From: Xanthomonas melonis | GTDB taxonomy: Bacteria; Pseudomonadota; Gammaproteobacteria; Xanthomonadales; Xanthomonadaceae | DNA: 64,000 nucleotides | NCBI RefSeq assembly: GCF_020783655.1 | Contig: NZ_JAJGQH010000010.1 | Span: 159,502-223,501, forward strand | Direction: 5' to 3' | In this document: positions 48,686 to 57,389 of the stretch, piece after piece | How positions within the stretch are numbered: position 1 is the first letter of the stretch | Layout: each line of letters begins with the position of its first letter | The notes under the pieces: model-generated | Told to the model about the DNA's origin: nothing | Databases searched by the model: none | The model's input: only the letters and a program-made list of their open reading frames with translations | Position numbers and translations under genes: made by a program

Positions 48686-49486
48686 ATGAAATGGTTTGAA
48701 ATCGTCCTGGTTGTGCTGACCCTGGGTACCGGCTTCGTCTGGCTGCTGGACAAGCTGTTCCTGGCCAAGCGCCGCGCCGCGCGCGCCGGCCTGCTGGACA
48801 GCGAGCCGGCGATCATCGACTACTCGCGCGCCTTCTTCCCGGTACTGGCGGTGGTGCTGATCCTGCGCAGCTTCGTGGCCGAGCCGTACAAGATTCCGTC
48901 CAGCTCGATGATGCCCAATCTGCTGATCGGCGATTTCATCCTGGTCAACAAGTTCGCCTACGGCTTCCGTCTGCCGATCACCAATACCAAGTTCATTTCC
49001 ACCGGCGAGCCCAAGCGCGGCGACGTGGTGGTGTTCAAGCCGCCGCACGCGCCGGACCAGAACTGGATCAAGCGGGTGGTCGGCCTGCCGGGCGACAAGA
49101 TCGGCTTCCACGGCGATACGCTGTACATCAACGACAAGCCCATGCGCTATACGGTCAAGGGCGAGTACATCGGCAAGGGCAAGGGTTCCGAAATGACCGG
49201 CACCACGCTGCTGGTCGAGGACCTGCCGGGCCGCACCCACACCGTGTTGGAGTGGGTGGACCGCAACATGCCGGCCGGCCAGGGCGACTGGACGGTGCCG
49301 GCAGACAGCTATTTCGTGATGGGGGACAATCGCGACAACAGCGAGGACAGCCGGTTCTGGACCCAGACGCATTTCCTGCCGGAAGCCAACCTGCGCGGCA
49401 AGGCGTTCCTGATCTGGCTCAATTGCGAAGGGTGGTTCTGCAAGGGGAGTTTCGATCCGTCGCGGATCGGAACCGGAATCCAGTAA
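48686..49486 (+). CDS. lepB: Signal peptidase I
   Basis: 266-aa membrane protease that removes signal peptides from exported proteins. The ATG at 48686 follows gaaggaacatca; a start at 48608 lies inside the repeat. Two N-terminal transmembrane helices (WFEIVLVVLTLGTGFVWLL; FFPVLAVVLILRSFV). Catalytic serine in IPSSSMMPNLLIGDFILVNKFAYG and the general-base lysine in QNWIKRVVGLPGD; later boxes VMGDNRDNSEDSRFW are typical. Length is somewhat shorter than E. coli LepB (324). Operon lepA-lepB-DUF4845-rnc-era-recO. Confidence 0.96.
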   Translation: MKWFEIVLVVLTLGTGFVWLLDKLFLAKRRAARAGLLDSEPAIIDYSRAFFPVLAVVLILRSFVAEPYKIPSSSMMPNLLIGDFILVNKFAYGFRLPITNTKFISTGEPKRGDVVVFKPPHAPDQNWIKRVVGLPGDKIGFHGDTLYINDKPMRYTVKGEYIGKGKGSEMTGTTLLVEDLPGRTHTVLEWVDRNMPAGQGDWTVPADSYFVMGDNRDNSEDSRFWTQTHFLPEANLRGKAFLIWLNCEGWFCKGSFDPSRIGTGIQ

Positions 49487-49516
49487 CTGCACGCACGGCG
49501 TGCCGGGGGAAGCACA

Positions 49517-49894
49517 ATGAAGCGCAAGCAAAGCGGTATGACGTTGACGTCGTTCGTGGTGGTGCTGGCGGTGGTGGGGTTCGGCCTGTACATCGGGATG
49601 AAGCTGTTTCCGATGTACCAGGAGTACTACTCCGTCCGCACGGCGATGAAGGGCCTGGCCAACGAGGCCGGCAGCGCCAACATGGATCCGTCCAAGTTGC
49701 AGGATCTGTTCTTTCGCCGGCTGTACATCAACTACTCGGAAAACGTCAAGAAAGAGGACGTGAAGTTCGAGCGCATCGATGGCGGCTGGCGGATGAAGGT
49801 CAACTACGAGGTGCGCCGCGAACTGGTCGGCAATCTCGACGTGGTCGGCAAGTTCGATACGTCGCAGGACATGATCGGACGTGGTGTCGAATAG
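49517..49894 (+). CDS. DUF4845 membrane protein
   Basis: 125-aa protein with one N-terminal hydrophobic segment ([27 protein letters not shown]) that looks like a type IV pilin-like leader or simple anchor, followed by a small folded domain ([34 protein letters not shown]). The family is of unknown function and is almost always found between lepB and rnc in gammaproteobacteria, which suggests a link to signal peptide handling or RNA processing, though this is inference. Its end overlaps the rnc start. Confidence 0.85.
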   Translation: MKRKQSGMTLTSFVVVLAVVGFGLYIGMKLFPMYQEYYSVRTAMKGLANEAGSANMDPSKLQDLFFRRLYINYSENVKKEDVKFERIDGGWRMKVNYEVRRELVGNLDVVGKFDTSQDMIGRGVE

Positions 49895-50564
49895 AACCTT
49901 CCAGCGTGGCGATCCGATCGGGCATGCGTTCGCCGATCCGGGTCTGCTCGCCCAGGCGCTGCGCCATCGCAGCGCCGGGACGCCGCATAACGAGCGGTTG
50001 GAGTTTCTCGGCGACGGCATCGTCAACCTGTTGATCGCCGAGGCGCTGTACCAGCGCTGGCCCAAGGCCGACGAGGGCGCGCTCACCCGCGCGCGCGCCG
50101 AACTGGTGCGCGAGGGTGCGCTGGCGGTGATCGGCCGCACGCTCAATCTGGGCGAACGGCTGACGCTGGGTCCGGGCGAACTCAAATCCGGCGGACACCG
50201 CCGCGATTCGATCCTGGCCGATGCGGTGGAGGCGATCGTGGCGGCCATCTATCTCGACTGTGGCTTCGAGCGTTGTCGTGCAGTGGTGCTGCCGTGGTTC
50301 GAGCCCTCGCTGGCGGCGTTGCCGGTCGGCAAGGCCGAGAAGGATCCCAAGACCCGGCTGCAGGAATGGCTGCAGGCGCGTCAGCTGCCCCTGCCGACCT
50401 ATGCGCTGATCAGCGAAAGCGGCGACGAACATGCCAAGCAGTTCCATGTCGCCTGCATGCTGGAACAGCCTCTTGCCCGCGCCGAAGGCCAGGGCACGTC
50501 GCGCCGTCTCGCCGAGCAACAGGCCGCGGCCACCGTCATCGCACAACTGGATGTCAATACGTGA
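49884..50564 (+). CDS. rnc: Ribonuclease III
   Basis: 226-aa double-strand-specific endoribonuclease that processes rRNA precursors and regulates mRNAs. It starts with GTG: two adjacent GTG codons at 49881 and 49884 overlap the DUF4845 gene, and the second is preferred from the usual family start. RNase III signature [21 protein letters not shown] at about residue 36 with metal-binding acidic residues, and [15 protein letters not shown] later. A C-terminal dsRNA-binding domain follows ([40 protein letters not shown]). It overlaps era by GTGA. Confidence 0.96.
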   Translation: MSNRTFQRGDPIGHAFADPGLLAQALRHRSAGTPHNERLEFLGDGIVNLLIAEALYQRWPKADEGALTRARAELVREGALAVIGRTLNLGERLTLGPGELKSGGHRRDSILADAVEAIVAAIYLDCGFERCRAVVLPWFEPSLAALPVGKAEKDPKTRLQEWLQARQLPLPTYALISESGDEHAKQFHVACMLEQPLARAEGQGTSRRLAEQQAAATVIAQLDVNT

Positions 50565-51457
50565 GCGAAACCACCCCCCAGCGTAGCGGCAGCGTTGCCG
50601 TGATCGGCCGGCCGAACGTCGGCAAATCCACCCTGACCAACGCCCTGGTGGGCGCCAAGGTCAGCATCGTCTCCAACCGGCCGCAGACCACACGCCACCG
50701 GTTGCTGGGCATTGCCACCTTTCCGGAAGGGCAGCTGATGCTGGTCGACACACCCGGACTGCATCGCGAGCAGAAGCGCGCGATGAACCGGGTGATGAAC
50801 CGTGCGGCGCGCGGCTCGCTCGAAGGCGTGGACGCGGCGGTGCTGGTGATCGAGGCCGGGCGTTGGGACGAGGAAGACACGCTGGCCTTCCGCGTGCTCA
50901 GCGATGCCGACGTGCCGGTGGTGCTGGTGGTCAACAAGGTCGACCGGCTCAAGGACAAGTCTGCGTTGTTGCCGTTCCTGGCGCAGATCAGCGAGGGACG
51001 CACGTTCGCTGCGGTGCATCCGGTCTCGGCGCTCAAGCGCAAGGGCCTGGAGGCGTTGGTGAGCGATCTGCTCAAGCTGATGCCCGAGGCCGAACCCATG
51101 TTCGGCGAGGACGAGATCACCGACCGCAGCCAGCGCTTTCTGGCCGGCGAACTGGTGCGCGAGCAGCTGATGCGCCAGCTCGGCGAAGAACTGCCGTATG
51201 CGACCACGGTGGAAATCGAACGGTTTGCCGAGGACGGTGCGCTGCTGCGCATCGGTGCGGTGATCTGGGTCGAGCGCGAAGGCCAGAAGGCGATCGTGAT
51301 CGGCAAGGGCGGCACCCGTCTGAAGGAGATCGGCGGCAAGGCGCGCCTGCAGATGGAGCGGCTGTTCGGTGCCAAGGTGTTCCTGGAAACCTGGGTGCGC
51401 GTACGCGAGGGCTGGTCGGACGACGAGGCGGCGCTGAAGGCGTTCGGCTACGAATGA
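50561..51457 (+). CDS. era: GTPase Era
   Basis: 298-aa GTPase that binds 16S rRNA during small-subunit maturation. The start is GTG at 50561, overlapping the rnc stop (GTGA). G1 [10 protein letters not shown]2 [10 protein letters not shown]3 DTPGLH, G4 NKVD, then the KH domain with [48 protein letters not shown], in which GKGGxxxKxIG is the RNA-binding loop. Length is normal. Coupled translation with rnc fits a joint role in rRNA processing. Confidence 0.97.
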   Translation: MSETTPQRSGSVAVIGRPNVGKSTLTNALVGAKVSIVSNRPQTTRHRLLGIATFPEGQLMLVDTPGLHREQKRAMNRVMNRAARGSLEGVDAAVLVIEAGRWDEEDTLAFRVLSDADVPVVLVVNKVDRLKDKSALLPFLAQISEGRTFAAVHPVSALKRKGLEALVSDLLKLMPEAEPMFGEDEITDRSQRFLAGELVREQLMRQLGEELPYATTVEIERFAEDGALLRIGAVIWVEREGQKAIVIGKGGTRLKEIGGKARLQMERLFGAKVFLETWVRVREGWSDDEAALKAFGYE

Positions 51458-51462
51458 AGCCG

Positions 51463-51688
51463 GGAGGGCCGGGACCCGGGACCCGGGACCGGGGACTCGG
51501 GAAAAGCTGGGTCAGGCAGTTGGTCGGCATACTGCCGGGAAGACGTTTTTTCGCATTTTTCAGATTCGCATGCTGCGCTGACGGCATTGGCTCGGCCCCC
51601 GATCGCCGCGCCGCGTTGCAGGTCGACGGCCGATCCTGCGCTTTTCCCGGGTCCCCGGTCCCGGGTCCCCGGTCCCGGCTCCCCCCCG
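51463..51688. repeat. Inverted block of (ccc/ggg)-type short repeats between era and recO
   Basis: A run built on gggacccggg (about 51472-51505) is mirrored by cccgggtccccggtcccggg (about 51645-51685). The two arms of about 35-40 bp can form a very GC-rich hairpin enclosing about 150 bp. The loop has no gene. It resembles other interspersed GC-rich repeats of xanthomonads and separates recO from the upstream operon. Confidence 0.7.
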
Positions 51689-51689
51689 C

Positions 51690-52412
51690 ATGCTGATCGA
51701 ACATGCGCGCGGTTTCGTCCTGCACGTGCGGGCCTGGCGCGAGACCAGTCTGCTGGTGGAGGTATTGACCGAACAGCATGGGCGGGTCGGGGTGCTGGCG
51801 CGCGGAGTGCAAGGTCCGCGCAAGCAGGCCTTGCGAGCGGCGCTGCAGCCGCTGCAGTTGATCCAGTTCAGCGCGGTGCAACGCGGCGAACTCGCGCAAC
51901 TCCGCCAGGCCGAGGCGTTGGACACTGCGCCGCGCCTGTTCGGCGAACGCATGCTGGCCGGCTTTTACATCTGCGAGCTGCTGCTGCGCCTGGCGCCACG
52001 CAACGATGCCGTCCCGGAGCTGTATGCGTGCTATGCGCAGGCGCGCGCGCATCTGGCCTCCGAGCTGCCGCTGGCCTGGGGGCTGCGCCGCTTCGAACGC
52101 GATGTCCTGGATGGGCTGGGATTCGGTTTCGATCTGCAACACGATGGCGATGGGCAACCGATCGATCCGGCGGCGCGCTACCGGCTCGATCCGCAGGATG
52201 GCGCCATGCGGGTATTGAGCGAACGCATGGCGCAGGACCGGCGCGAGACCGTCACCGGCGCGGCCTTGCTCGCGTTGGGCGAGGACCGCATGCCCAGCGC
52301 CGAGGATCTGCCCGGTCTGCGTCGCAGCATGCGTCGCGTGCTGCTGCATCATTTGAATGGACGCGCGCTGAAATCCTGGGAAATGCTCGAAGATTTGGCG
52401 CGGCACCGCTGA
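51690..52412 (+). CDS. recO: DNA repair protein RecO
   Basis: 240-aa recombination mediator that works with RecR in the RecF pathway, helping RecA load on SSB-covered DNA. N-terminal OB-fold ([56 protein letters not shown]), then an all-helical domain ([59 protein letters not shown]). The family often has a zinc finger; here no four-cysteine cluster is seen, as is common in gammaproteobacteria. ATG at 51690 lies directly after the GC-rich repeat. Confidence 0.92.
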   Translation: MLIEHARGFVLHVRAWRETSLLVEVLTEQHGRVGVLARGVQGPRKQALRAALQPLQLIQFSAVQRGELAQLRQAEALDTAPRLFGERMLAGFYICELLLRLAPRNDAVPELYACYAQARAHLASELPLAWGLRRFERDVLDGLGFGFDLQHDGDGQPIDPAARYRLDPQDGAMRVLSERMAQDRRETVTGAALLALGEDRMPSAEDLPGLRRSMRRVLLHHLNGRALKSWEMLEDLARHR

Positions 52413-52516
52413 TCGGCAGCGCCGCTGCGAGGGTGTTGCGCTACCTATGAGTGACCCGAAGTGCACAGGCCCTTCGCTGGCCATCGGCACGTGGCGAAGC
52501 GACAACGACTCCCTCT

Positions 52517-53239
52517 TCAATGCAGTAACGCGGCCACCGCTGCATGGAACTGGGTCTGTGCGGTGCGCGACTGCGGATCGCCGCGCAGCAGGCGCACTGC
52601 GCCGGCCAGCCGTGCGGCACCGACGAAACCGCAGCTGGCCTGCAGCCGGTGCAGCTGGTCGCGCAAGGCCTGGTCGTCGCTGATCTTCAAGGCCGACTCC
52701 ACCGCATCGCGGGTGCCGGGAAGCTCGGCCAGGAACAGCTCGCGCAGGGCCTTGAGGTGGTGCTGCTGCCCATTGAGGGCGCTCAGCGCGGCCGCCTCGT
52801 CCCAGTCGCTGGCGGCGATATCCAATACGCCGACCGGTGCGACGCTGTAACGGCCGCGTGCCAGCCCGCGGCGCACCGCCTGCAGCAGGCGCTCGGTGCC
52901 CAGCGGCTTGACCAGCATTTCCAGGAACCCGTCGGACTGCAGGGCATGTTGCATGGCCGCGTTACCGTCGGCGGTATGCGCCAGCGCGGGCACGTCCGGA
53001 TGCAGCAGGCGCAACGCGCGCAGCAGGCCGCCGCCGGTGCCGTCGGGAAGGTTCACATCGATCAGCCATAGGTCGTGGCGGCGTTCGCGGGCACGGTCCA
53101 GCGCCGAAGACAGCGAGTCGGCGCAATCCACCACGGCCGGAAGGCTTTCGAGCGCAGCCTGCAGGAAGCCTCGACTGATCGGGTCGTCTTCCACCAACAG
53201 CAGGCGTGGATGGGGTTCCTGACGGGTTGCCATGTTCAT
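52517..53239 (-). CDS. Response regulator with C-terminal HPt domain
   Basis: 240 aa. The ATG at 53239 follows aaggaggcagc, so the longer frame from 53371 is rejected. Receiver domain (residues 10-125): LLLVEDDPISRGFLQ, phosphate acceptor Asp61 in DLWLIDVNLPDG, Lys111 in MLVKPLG. Then an HPt domain with the phosphohistidine His197 in DQLHRLQASCGFVGAARLA, matching the HxLKGxxxxxG pattern. A REC-HPt protein without an output domain acts as a phosphorelay intermediate for a hybrid kinase encoded elsewhere. It is divergent from rlmD. Confidence 0.85.
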   Translation of the reverse strand: MNMATRQEPHPRLLLVEDDPISRGFLQAALESLPAVVDCADSLSSALDRARERRHDLWLIDVNLPDGTGGGLLRALRLLHPDVPALAHTADGNAAMQHALQSDGFLEMLVKPLGTERLLQAVRRGLARGRYSVAPVGVLDIAASDWDEAAALSALNGQQHHLKALRELFLAELPGTRDAVESALKISDDQALRDQLHRLQASCGFVGAARLAGAVRLLRGDPQSRTAQTQFHAAVAALLH

Positions 53240-53397
53240 GCTGCCTCCTTGCCAGCGATGCCGCGTCCTGAGTCGCCGCGCGCCCGCGAAGTTTGCCTGG
53301 GTTTGCGAGGCGCGACAATCGGCGCGTCTCCCGGGGAGGCCTGCACCGATCGCATCTGCGACAATACGCACCCTTTTTGCCCGCAGCCTGTCGCCAC

Positions 53398-54732
53398 GTG
53401 GCCAGAACCCGCAATCGCCTCGACCGTACTCCCTTCCAGACCGCCATCACCGACCTCAGCCACGACGGCCGCGGCGTGGCCCGTCGCGACGGCGAGGGCG
53501 GCAAGGTCACCTTCATCAGCGGCGCCTTGCCGGGTGAGCTGGTGCGTGCCGAGCCCACCGCGCGCAGCCGCCATTTCGACGAAGCCAGGACCGTGGAAGT
53601 GCTGGAGGCTTCGCCGCAGCGGGTGGCGCCGCGCTGCCCGCACTTCGGCGTCTGTGCCGGCTGCGTGCTGCAGCACCTGGAGGAATCGCAGCAGATCGTC
53701 GCCAAGCAGCGTGTGCTGATGGACAACCTGGAGCGTATCGGGCACGTGGCCCCGCAGACGGTCCTGCCGGCGCTGGTCGGCGACAGTTGGGGCTACCGCC
53801 GCAAGGGACGCTTCTCGGTGCGGCGGGTGGAGAAGAAGGACAAGACACTGGTCGGTTTTCGCGAACTGGATCCGCGCTTCGTCGCCGACCTGTCGGTCTG
53901 CTACACGGTGATCCCGCAGATCGGCGAGAAGATCCCGCTGCTGGCGGCGCTGATCGAAGGCATGGACGGCAAGCGCGATATCCCGCAGATCGAGTTCATT
54001 GCCGGCGACGAGGCGGTGGCGCTGACCATTCGGCACATGCAGCCGCTCAGCGAGCGCGATCGGCAGGCCTGGGTGGAGTTCGCGCAAGCGCACGGCTTTG
54101 CGATCTTCCTGCAGCCCGGTGGCGTGGACAGCGTGCATCCGCTGTGGCCGCGCGAGGTGCCGCTGGCGTTCCGCCTGCCGCAGTGGGATGTCGAACTGGC
54201 GTTCCGGCCGCTGGACTTCATCCAGGTCAATGCCTCGCTCAACCAGAAGATGATCGCCCATGCGCTGGCGCTGCTCGACGCCGGCCCCGAGGATCGCGTG
54301 CTCGACCTGTTCTGCGGTCTGGGCAACTTCACCCTGCCGCTGGCACGCACGGTGCGCGAGGTGGTGGGCGTGGAGGGCGATGCCGGGCTGGTGGCGCGCG
54401 CCAGGGAGAACGCCCAGCGCAACGGCCTGGACAATGCGCAGTTCCATGCAGCCGACCTGACCCAGGACCAGCGCACTGCACCATGGATGAAGCAGGGCTT
54501 CGACAAGCTGCTGCTGGACCCGCCGCGCTCCGGCGCGCTGGAAGTCCTGCAGCAGTTGCCGTTGAAGCGCTTCCAGCGCATCGTCTATGTCAGCTGCCAC
54601 CCGGGCTCGCTGGCACGCGATGCCGGCTATCTGGTCAACGAGCAGGGTTTTACCCTGGTATCGGCAGGGGCAATGGACATGTTCCCGCACACCGCGCATG
54701 TGGAAAGCATTGCGGTGTTCGAGAGGCGGTGA
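53398..54732 (+). CDS. rlmD: 23S rRNA (uracil-1939-C5)-methyltransferase RlmD
   Basis: 444-aa SAM-dependent methyltransferase with an iron-sulfur cluster. The start is GTG at 53398 (VARTRNRLDRTPFQ), which gives the length usual in the genus; the longer frame from 53293 is not supported. N-terminal TRAM domain (TAITDLSHDGRGVARRDG...), then the cluster cysteines in PRCPHFGVCAGCVLQHL. Methyltransferase domain: VLDLFCGLGNFTLPLA (SAM loop), LLLDPPRSGA and the catalytic nucleophile Cys in IVYVSCHPGSLARDAGYL. Single gene, divergent from the REC-HPt gene. Confidence 0.96.
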   Translation: MARTRNRLDRTPFQTAITDLSHDGRGVARRDGEGGKVTFISGALPGELVRAEPTARSRHFDEARTVEVLEASPQRVAPRCPHFGVCAGCVLQHLEESQQIVAKQRVLMDNLERIGHVAPQTVLPALVGDSWGYRRKGRFSVRRVEKKDKTLVGFRELDPRFVADLSVCYTVIPQIGEKIPLLAALIEGMDGKRDIPQIEFIAGDEAVALTIRHMQPLSERDRQAWVEFAQAHGFAIFLQPGGVDSVHPLWPREVPLAFRLPQWDVELAFRPLDFIQVNASLNQKMIAHALALLDAGPEDRVLDLFCGLGNFTLPLARTVREVVGVEGDAGLVARARENAQRNGLDNAQFHAADLTQDQRTAPWMKQGFDKLLLDPPRSGALEVLQQLPLKRFQRIVYVSCHPGSLARDAGYLVNEQGFTLVSAGAMDMFPHTAHVESIAVFERR

Positions 54733-54836
54733 TTTGGGATTGGGCATTCGGGATTGGCAGGAGCGCATTCCCTAAGCCCGCCAGTTAGCCGCTGTGACCA
54801 ATCACCAATCCCGAATCTCTAATCCCCAAAATCCCA
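54733..54836. repeat. Intergenic inverted repeat (same family as at 46603)
   Basis: gggattgggcattcgggattgg after the rlmD stop and ccaatcccgaatc...aatccccaaa before the CYTH gene. The right arm reaches to within a few bases of the CYTH start codon, which therefore has no normal ribosome-binding sequence. Confidence 0.75.
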
Positions 54837-55346
54837 ATGCCCCTAGAAATTGAACGCAAGTTTCTCGTCACCGGCGACGGGTGGCGCAGTGCCGCGCATG
54901 CGGTGATCCCGATGGCACAGGGCTATATCAACGACCAGGCGGCGTTGCGCAGCGGGGCGCAGAACGCGTCGGTGCGCGTGCGCGTGCAGGGCGAGAGCGC
55001 GTTCTTGAATCTGAAGTCGCGCGAGGTGGGGCATACCCGGCAGGAATTCGACTATCCGATTCCCGTGACCGATGCACGCGCGTTGCTGGACCTGTGCGTC
55101 GGCGGGCTGATCGACAAGCGCCGGCATCTGGTTCAGTACCAGGGGCATGTGTGGGAAGTGGACGAATTCCTCGGCGACAATGCCGGCCTGGTGGTGGCCG
55201 AGATCGAGCTCGCCCACGCGGAGGAGGCCTTTGCCAGGCCCGACTGGATCGGTGCGGAAGTCACCGACGACACGCGTTACTACAACCTGGCGCTGGCATC
55301 GCATCCGTTCAAGCGGTGGCAGGGAGTCGGGACTGGGGATTCGTAG
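54837..55346 (+). CDS. CYTH-domain phosphatase (inorganic triphosphatase type)
   Basis: 169-aa protein of the CYTH superfamily. The diagnostic start MPLEIERKFLV (ExExK) is followed by QGYIND, VRVRVQGESAFLNLKS, GHTRQEFDYPIP, KRRHLVQYQGHVWEVDEFLGDNAGLVVAEIEL and the last strand. The alternating acidic and basic residues line a tunnel for a metal-bound triphosphate in this family; single-domain bacterial members usually hydrolyse inorganic triphosphate. ATG at 54837 directly follows a repeat arm. Confidence 0.9.
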   Translation: MPLEIERKFLVTGDGWRSAAHAVIPMAQGYINDQAALRSGAQNASVRVRVQGESAFLNLKSREVGHTRQEFDYPIPVTDARALLDLCVGGLIDKRRHLVQYQGHVWEVDEFLGDNAGLVVAEIELAHAEEAFARPDWIGAEVTDDTRYYNLALASHPFKRWQGVGTGDS

Positions 55347-55470
55347 AAGAGCAAGGGTGATGCGTCGCCCCTGGGCGATGCGTTGCAAATCCCCAATCCC
55401 CAATCCGCGTGTCGGGGCTTATGCTCTGCGAATCCCCATCCCCATCCCCATCCCCATCCCCAATCCCGCT
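55335..55470. repeat. Intergenic repeat region with a hexanucleotide run (atcccc x5)
   Basis: The gap holds aatccccaatccccaatcc arms of the interspersed repeat and, at 55432-55461, five exact tandem copies of atcccc followed by the imperfect aatccc. The run ends 10 bp before the ATG at 55472, in the place where a ribosome-binding site should be. A change in copy number would alter the spacing but not the downstream frame. Confidence 0.85.
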
Positions 55471-55471
55471 T

Positions 55472-56155
55472 ATGCGCATCGATATCTGGTCCGACGTGGT
55501 CTGTCCCTGGTGCTGGATCGGCAAGCGTCGTTTCGAGCAGGCGGTCGCCATGCTCGGCGACAAGGCGCCTGCGCTGGATGTTCACTATCACGCCTTCGAG
55601 CTGGATCCGGATGCCGGTGCAGCACCGGTGCCGTTGCGCGATGCCCTGGCACGCAAGTTCGGCGACGCCGCACGCGTGGATCAGATGCTCGCGCAGACCC
55701 AGGCCACCGCGCGTGCAGAAGGCCTGCCGTTCGACTTCGGGCGCGGCCAGGTGCAGGTCAGTACGCTGCGTGCGCATCGGCTGCTGTGGCTGGCCACGCA
55801 CGAAGGCGACGTGGGTGCGGCCATGGAAGCCCTGTTCCATGCCCACTTCGCCGAAGGCCGCAATGTGGCGGCGACCGAGACGCTGGTGCGTGCCGGTGAA
55901 GCCGGTGGTCTTGCGGCTGCGCGTGTGCAGGCGATGCTGGACTCGGACGAGGGCACGGTGGAGGTGCAGGCGCAGCTGGCGCAGGCCCGCGCACTGGGCA
56001 TTGGGGCGGTGCCGAGCTTCGTGATCGACGGGCGCAGCCTGATCCAGGGGGCACAGCCAGCGGAGAGTTTCGCTCAGGCGCTGTTGCAGCTGGCGGCTGC
56101 CTCGGTGCCGGTGGGCGGCGCCGATGCCTGCGGGCCGGATGGCTGCGCAGTGTGA
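55472..56155 (+). CDS. DsbA-family oxidoreductase (FrnE-like)
   Basis: 227-aa cytoplasmic thioredoxin-fold protein, FrnE/2-hydroxychromene-2-carboxylate isomerase-like group. Active-site CPWC in DIWSDVVCPWCWIGKRRF, the inserted helical domain (FDFGRGQVQVSTLRAHRLLWLATHEGDVGAAMEALFHAHFAEGRNVA) and the cis-Pro loop GIGAVPSFVIDG. It ends with CGPDGCAV, two further cysteines of unknown role. No signal peptide with the ATG at 55472. A GTG at 55409 in the same frame would add a Ser-Pro repeat coded by the hexanucleotide run, which is unlikely. Confidence 0.88.
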   Translation: MRIDIWSDVVCPWCWIGKRRFEQAVAMLGDKAPALDVHYHAFELDPDAGAAPVPLRDALARKFGDAARVDQMLAQTQATARAEGLPFDFGRGQVQVSTLRAHRLLWLATHEGDVGAAMEALFHAHFAEGRNVAATETLVRAGEAGGLAAARVQAMLDSDEGTVEVQAQLAQARALGIGAVPSFVIDGRSLIQGAQPAESFAQALLQLAAASVPVGGADACGPDGCAV

Positions 56156-56170
56156 GCTGCCGGTTGCCGC

Positions 56171-57208
56171 ATGCCGGTGCATGGGGTTGATCCGGTGACG
56201 CAACCGCATTGCCCGCAGACGGTGGCGGTGATCGGCGCCGGCCTGGCCGGGTTGGCCTGTGCCGATGCCTTGCAGAAGGCGGGCAAGGCGGTGACGGTCT
56301 ACGACAGTGCCGATGCGGTTGGCGGGCGCATGCATACCTGCGCCGGGCAGGGCTGGCAGTGCGACGATGGGGCGCAGTACTTCACCGCGCGCAATCCGGA
56401 CTTTGCGGCCGTGGTGGAGGCCTGGATGGCTGCCGGCCTGGCCGCGCGCTGGCCCGCACGCGTGGCCAGTTGGGATGGAACAACGCTGCGGCCGACGCAA
56501 AGCGCCTTGGCGCGGTATGTCGGAGTGCCCGGGATGAGCGCGCCAGCACGCGCACTCGCTGCCAGCCTGGATGTCCGCATGCGGGCAGGCGTCCAGGCTC
56601 TCGAGCGCAGCGGCACGGGATGGGCGGTGAACATCGGCACTGCGACGGCGGCGACGACCCAGGTGGTCGATGCGGTGCTGCTGGCGGTGCCGGCGCCCGT
56701 TGCGGCCGCGCTGCTGGCCGATCATGCGCCCGCGCTGGCACAGCTGGCCCGCAGCGCGCAGATGCATCCAGCCTGGGCCGTCGTGCTGCGGTTCGCAACC
56801 GCTGTCGACCCGGGCTACGACGCCCTGTTCGTCAATGCCGGCCCGTTGCGCTGGGTGGCGCGCGACTCCAGCAAGCCCGCGCGCACGGGAGCCGAGACCT
56901 GGCTGCTGCATGCCACGGCAAGCTGGAGCCAGGCGCATGCCGACGCCACGCCGGCGCAGGTGATCGCCAGCCTGCTGCCCGCGCTGGCTGTGCTGGGCCT
57001 GCCGCTTCCGCAGGCCTGCGATGCACGGCGCTGGGCGGCGGCCAGCACCGATCCGCCGCGACAGATCGGTTGTGTCTGGGACGCCGGCCTCGGGCTCGGC
57101 CTGTGCGGCGACTGGCTGGCAGGCGGCAAGGTCGAAGGCGCCTGGCAGAGCGGGACGGCGCTTGCGCGTACGGTCGGCAGCACTGCGCGGGAGGGCGCTG
57201 CGTCGTGA
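56171..57208 (+). CDS. Renalase-like FAD-dependent amine oxidase family protein
   Basis: 345 aa. Starts with a Rossmann fold, TVAVIGAGLAGLACADALQKAGKAVTVYDSADAVGGRMHTC, followed by DDGAQYFTARNPDFAAVVEAW, then a substrate domain and the C-terminal FAD-contact motif LGLCGDWLAGGKVEGAWQSGTALA. This set is typical of bacterial renalase-like proteins, some of which oxidise isomers of dihydro-NAD(P). It lies 181 bp upstream of the photolyase gene on the same strand; the pairing of a flavoprotein with a photolyase is common, and a shared redox role is possible. Confidence 0.85.
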   Translation: MPVHGVDPVTQPHCPQTVAVIGAGLAGLACADALQKAGKAVTVYDSADAVGGRMHTCAGQGWQCDDGAQYFTARNPDFAAVVEAWMAAGLAARWPARVASWDGTTLRPTQSALARYVGVPGMSAPARALAASLDVRMRAGVQALERSGTGWAVNIGTATAATTQVVDAVLLAVPAPVAAALLADHAPALAQLARSAQMHPAWAVVLRFATAVDPGYDALFVNAGPLRWVARDSSKPARTGAETWLLHATASWSQAHADATPAQVIASLLPALAVLGLPLPQACDARRWAAASTDPPRQIGCVWDAGLGLGLCGDWLAGGKVEGAWQSGTALARTVGSTAREGAAS

Positions 57209-57389
57209 GGCGGGACGTGGCCGGTGGAGCGCACACGGCGTTGCGCCCCGGGCCGCATTCGGCGGTGACGACAGGACGCTCGATGGAGCGGGCGCCCGCC
57301 AACGCTCGCACACGCATGACCCTCGCACACATGGGCTCACCCAACAGGCGCAAGCGTGCCTTGCCGCAGATGCGGTTTCGGTCGCCAGG

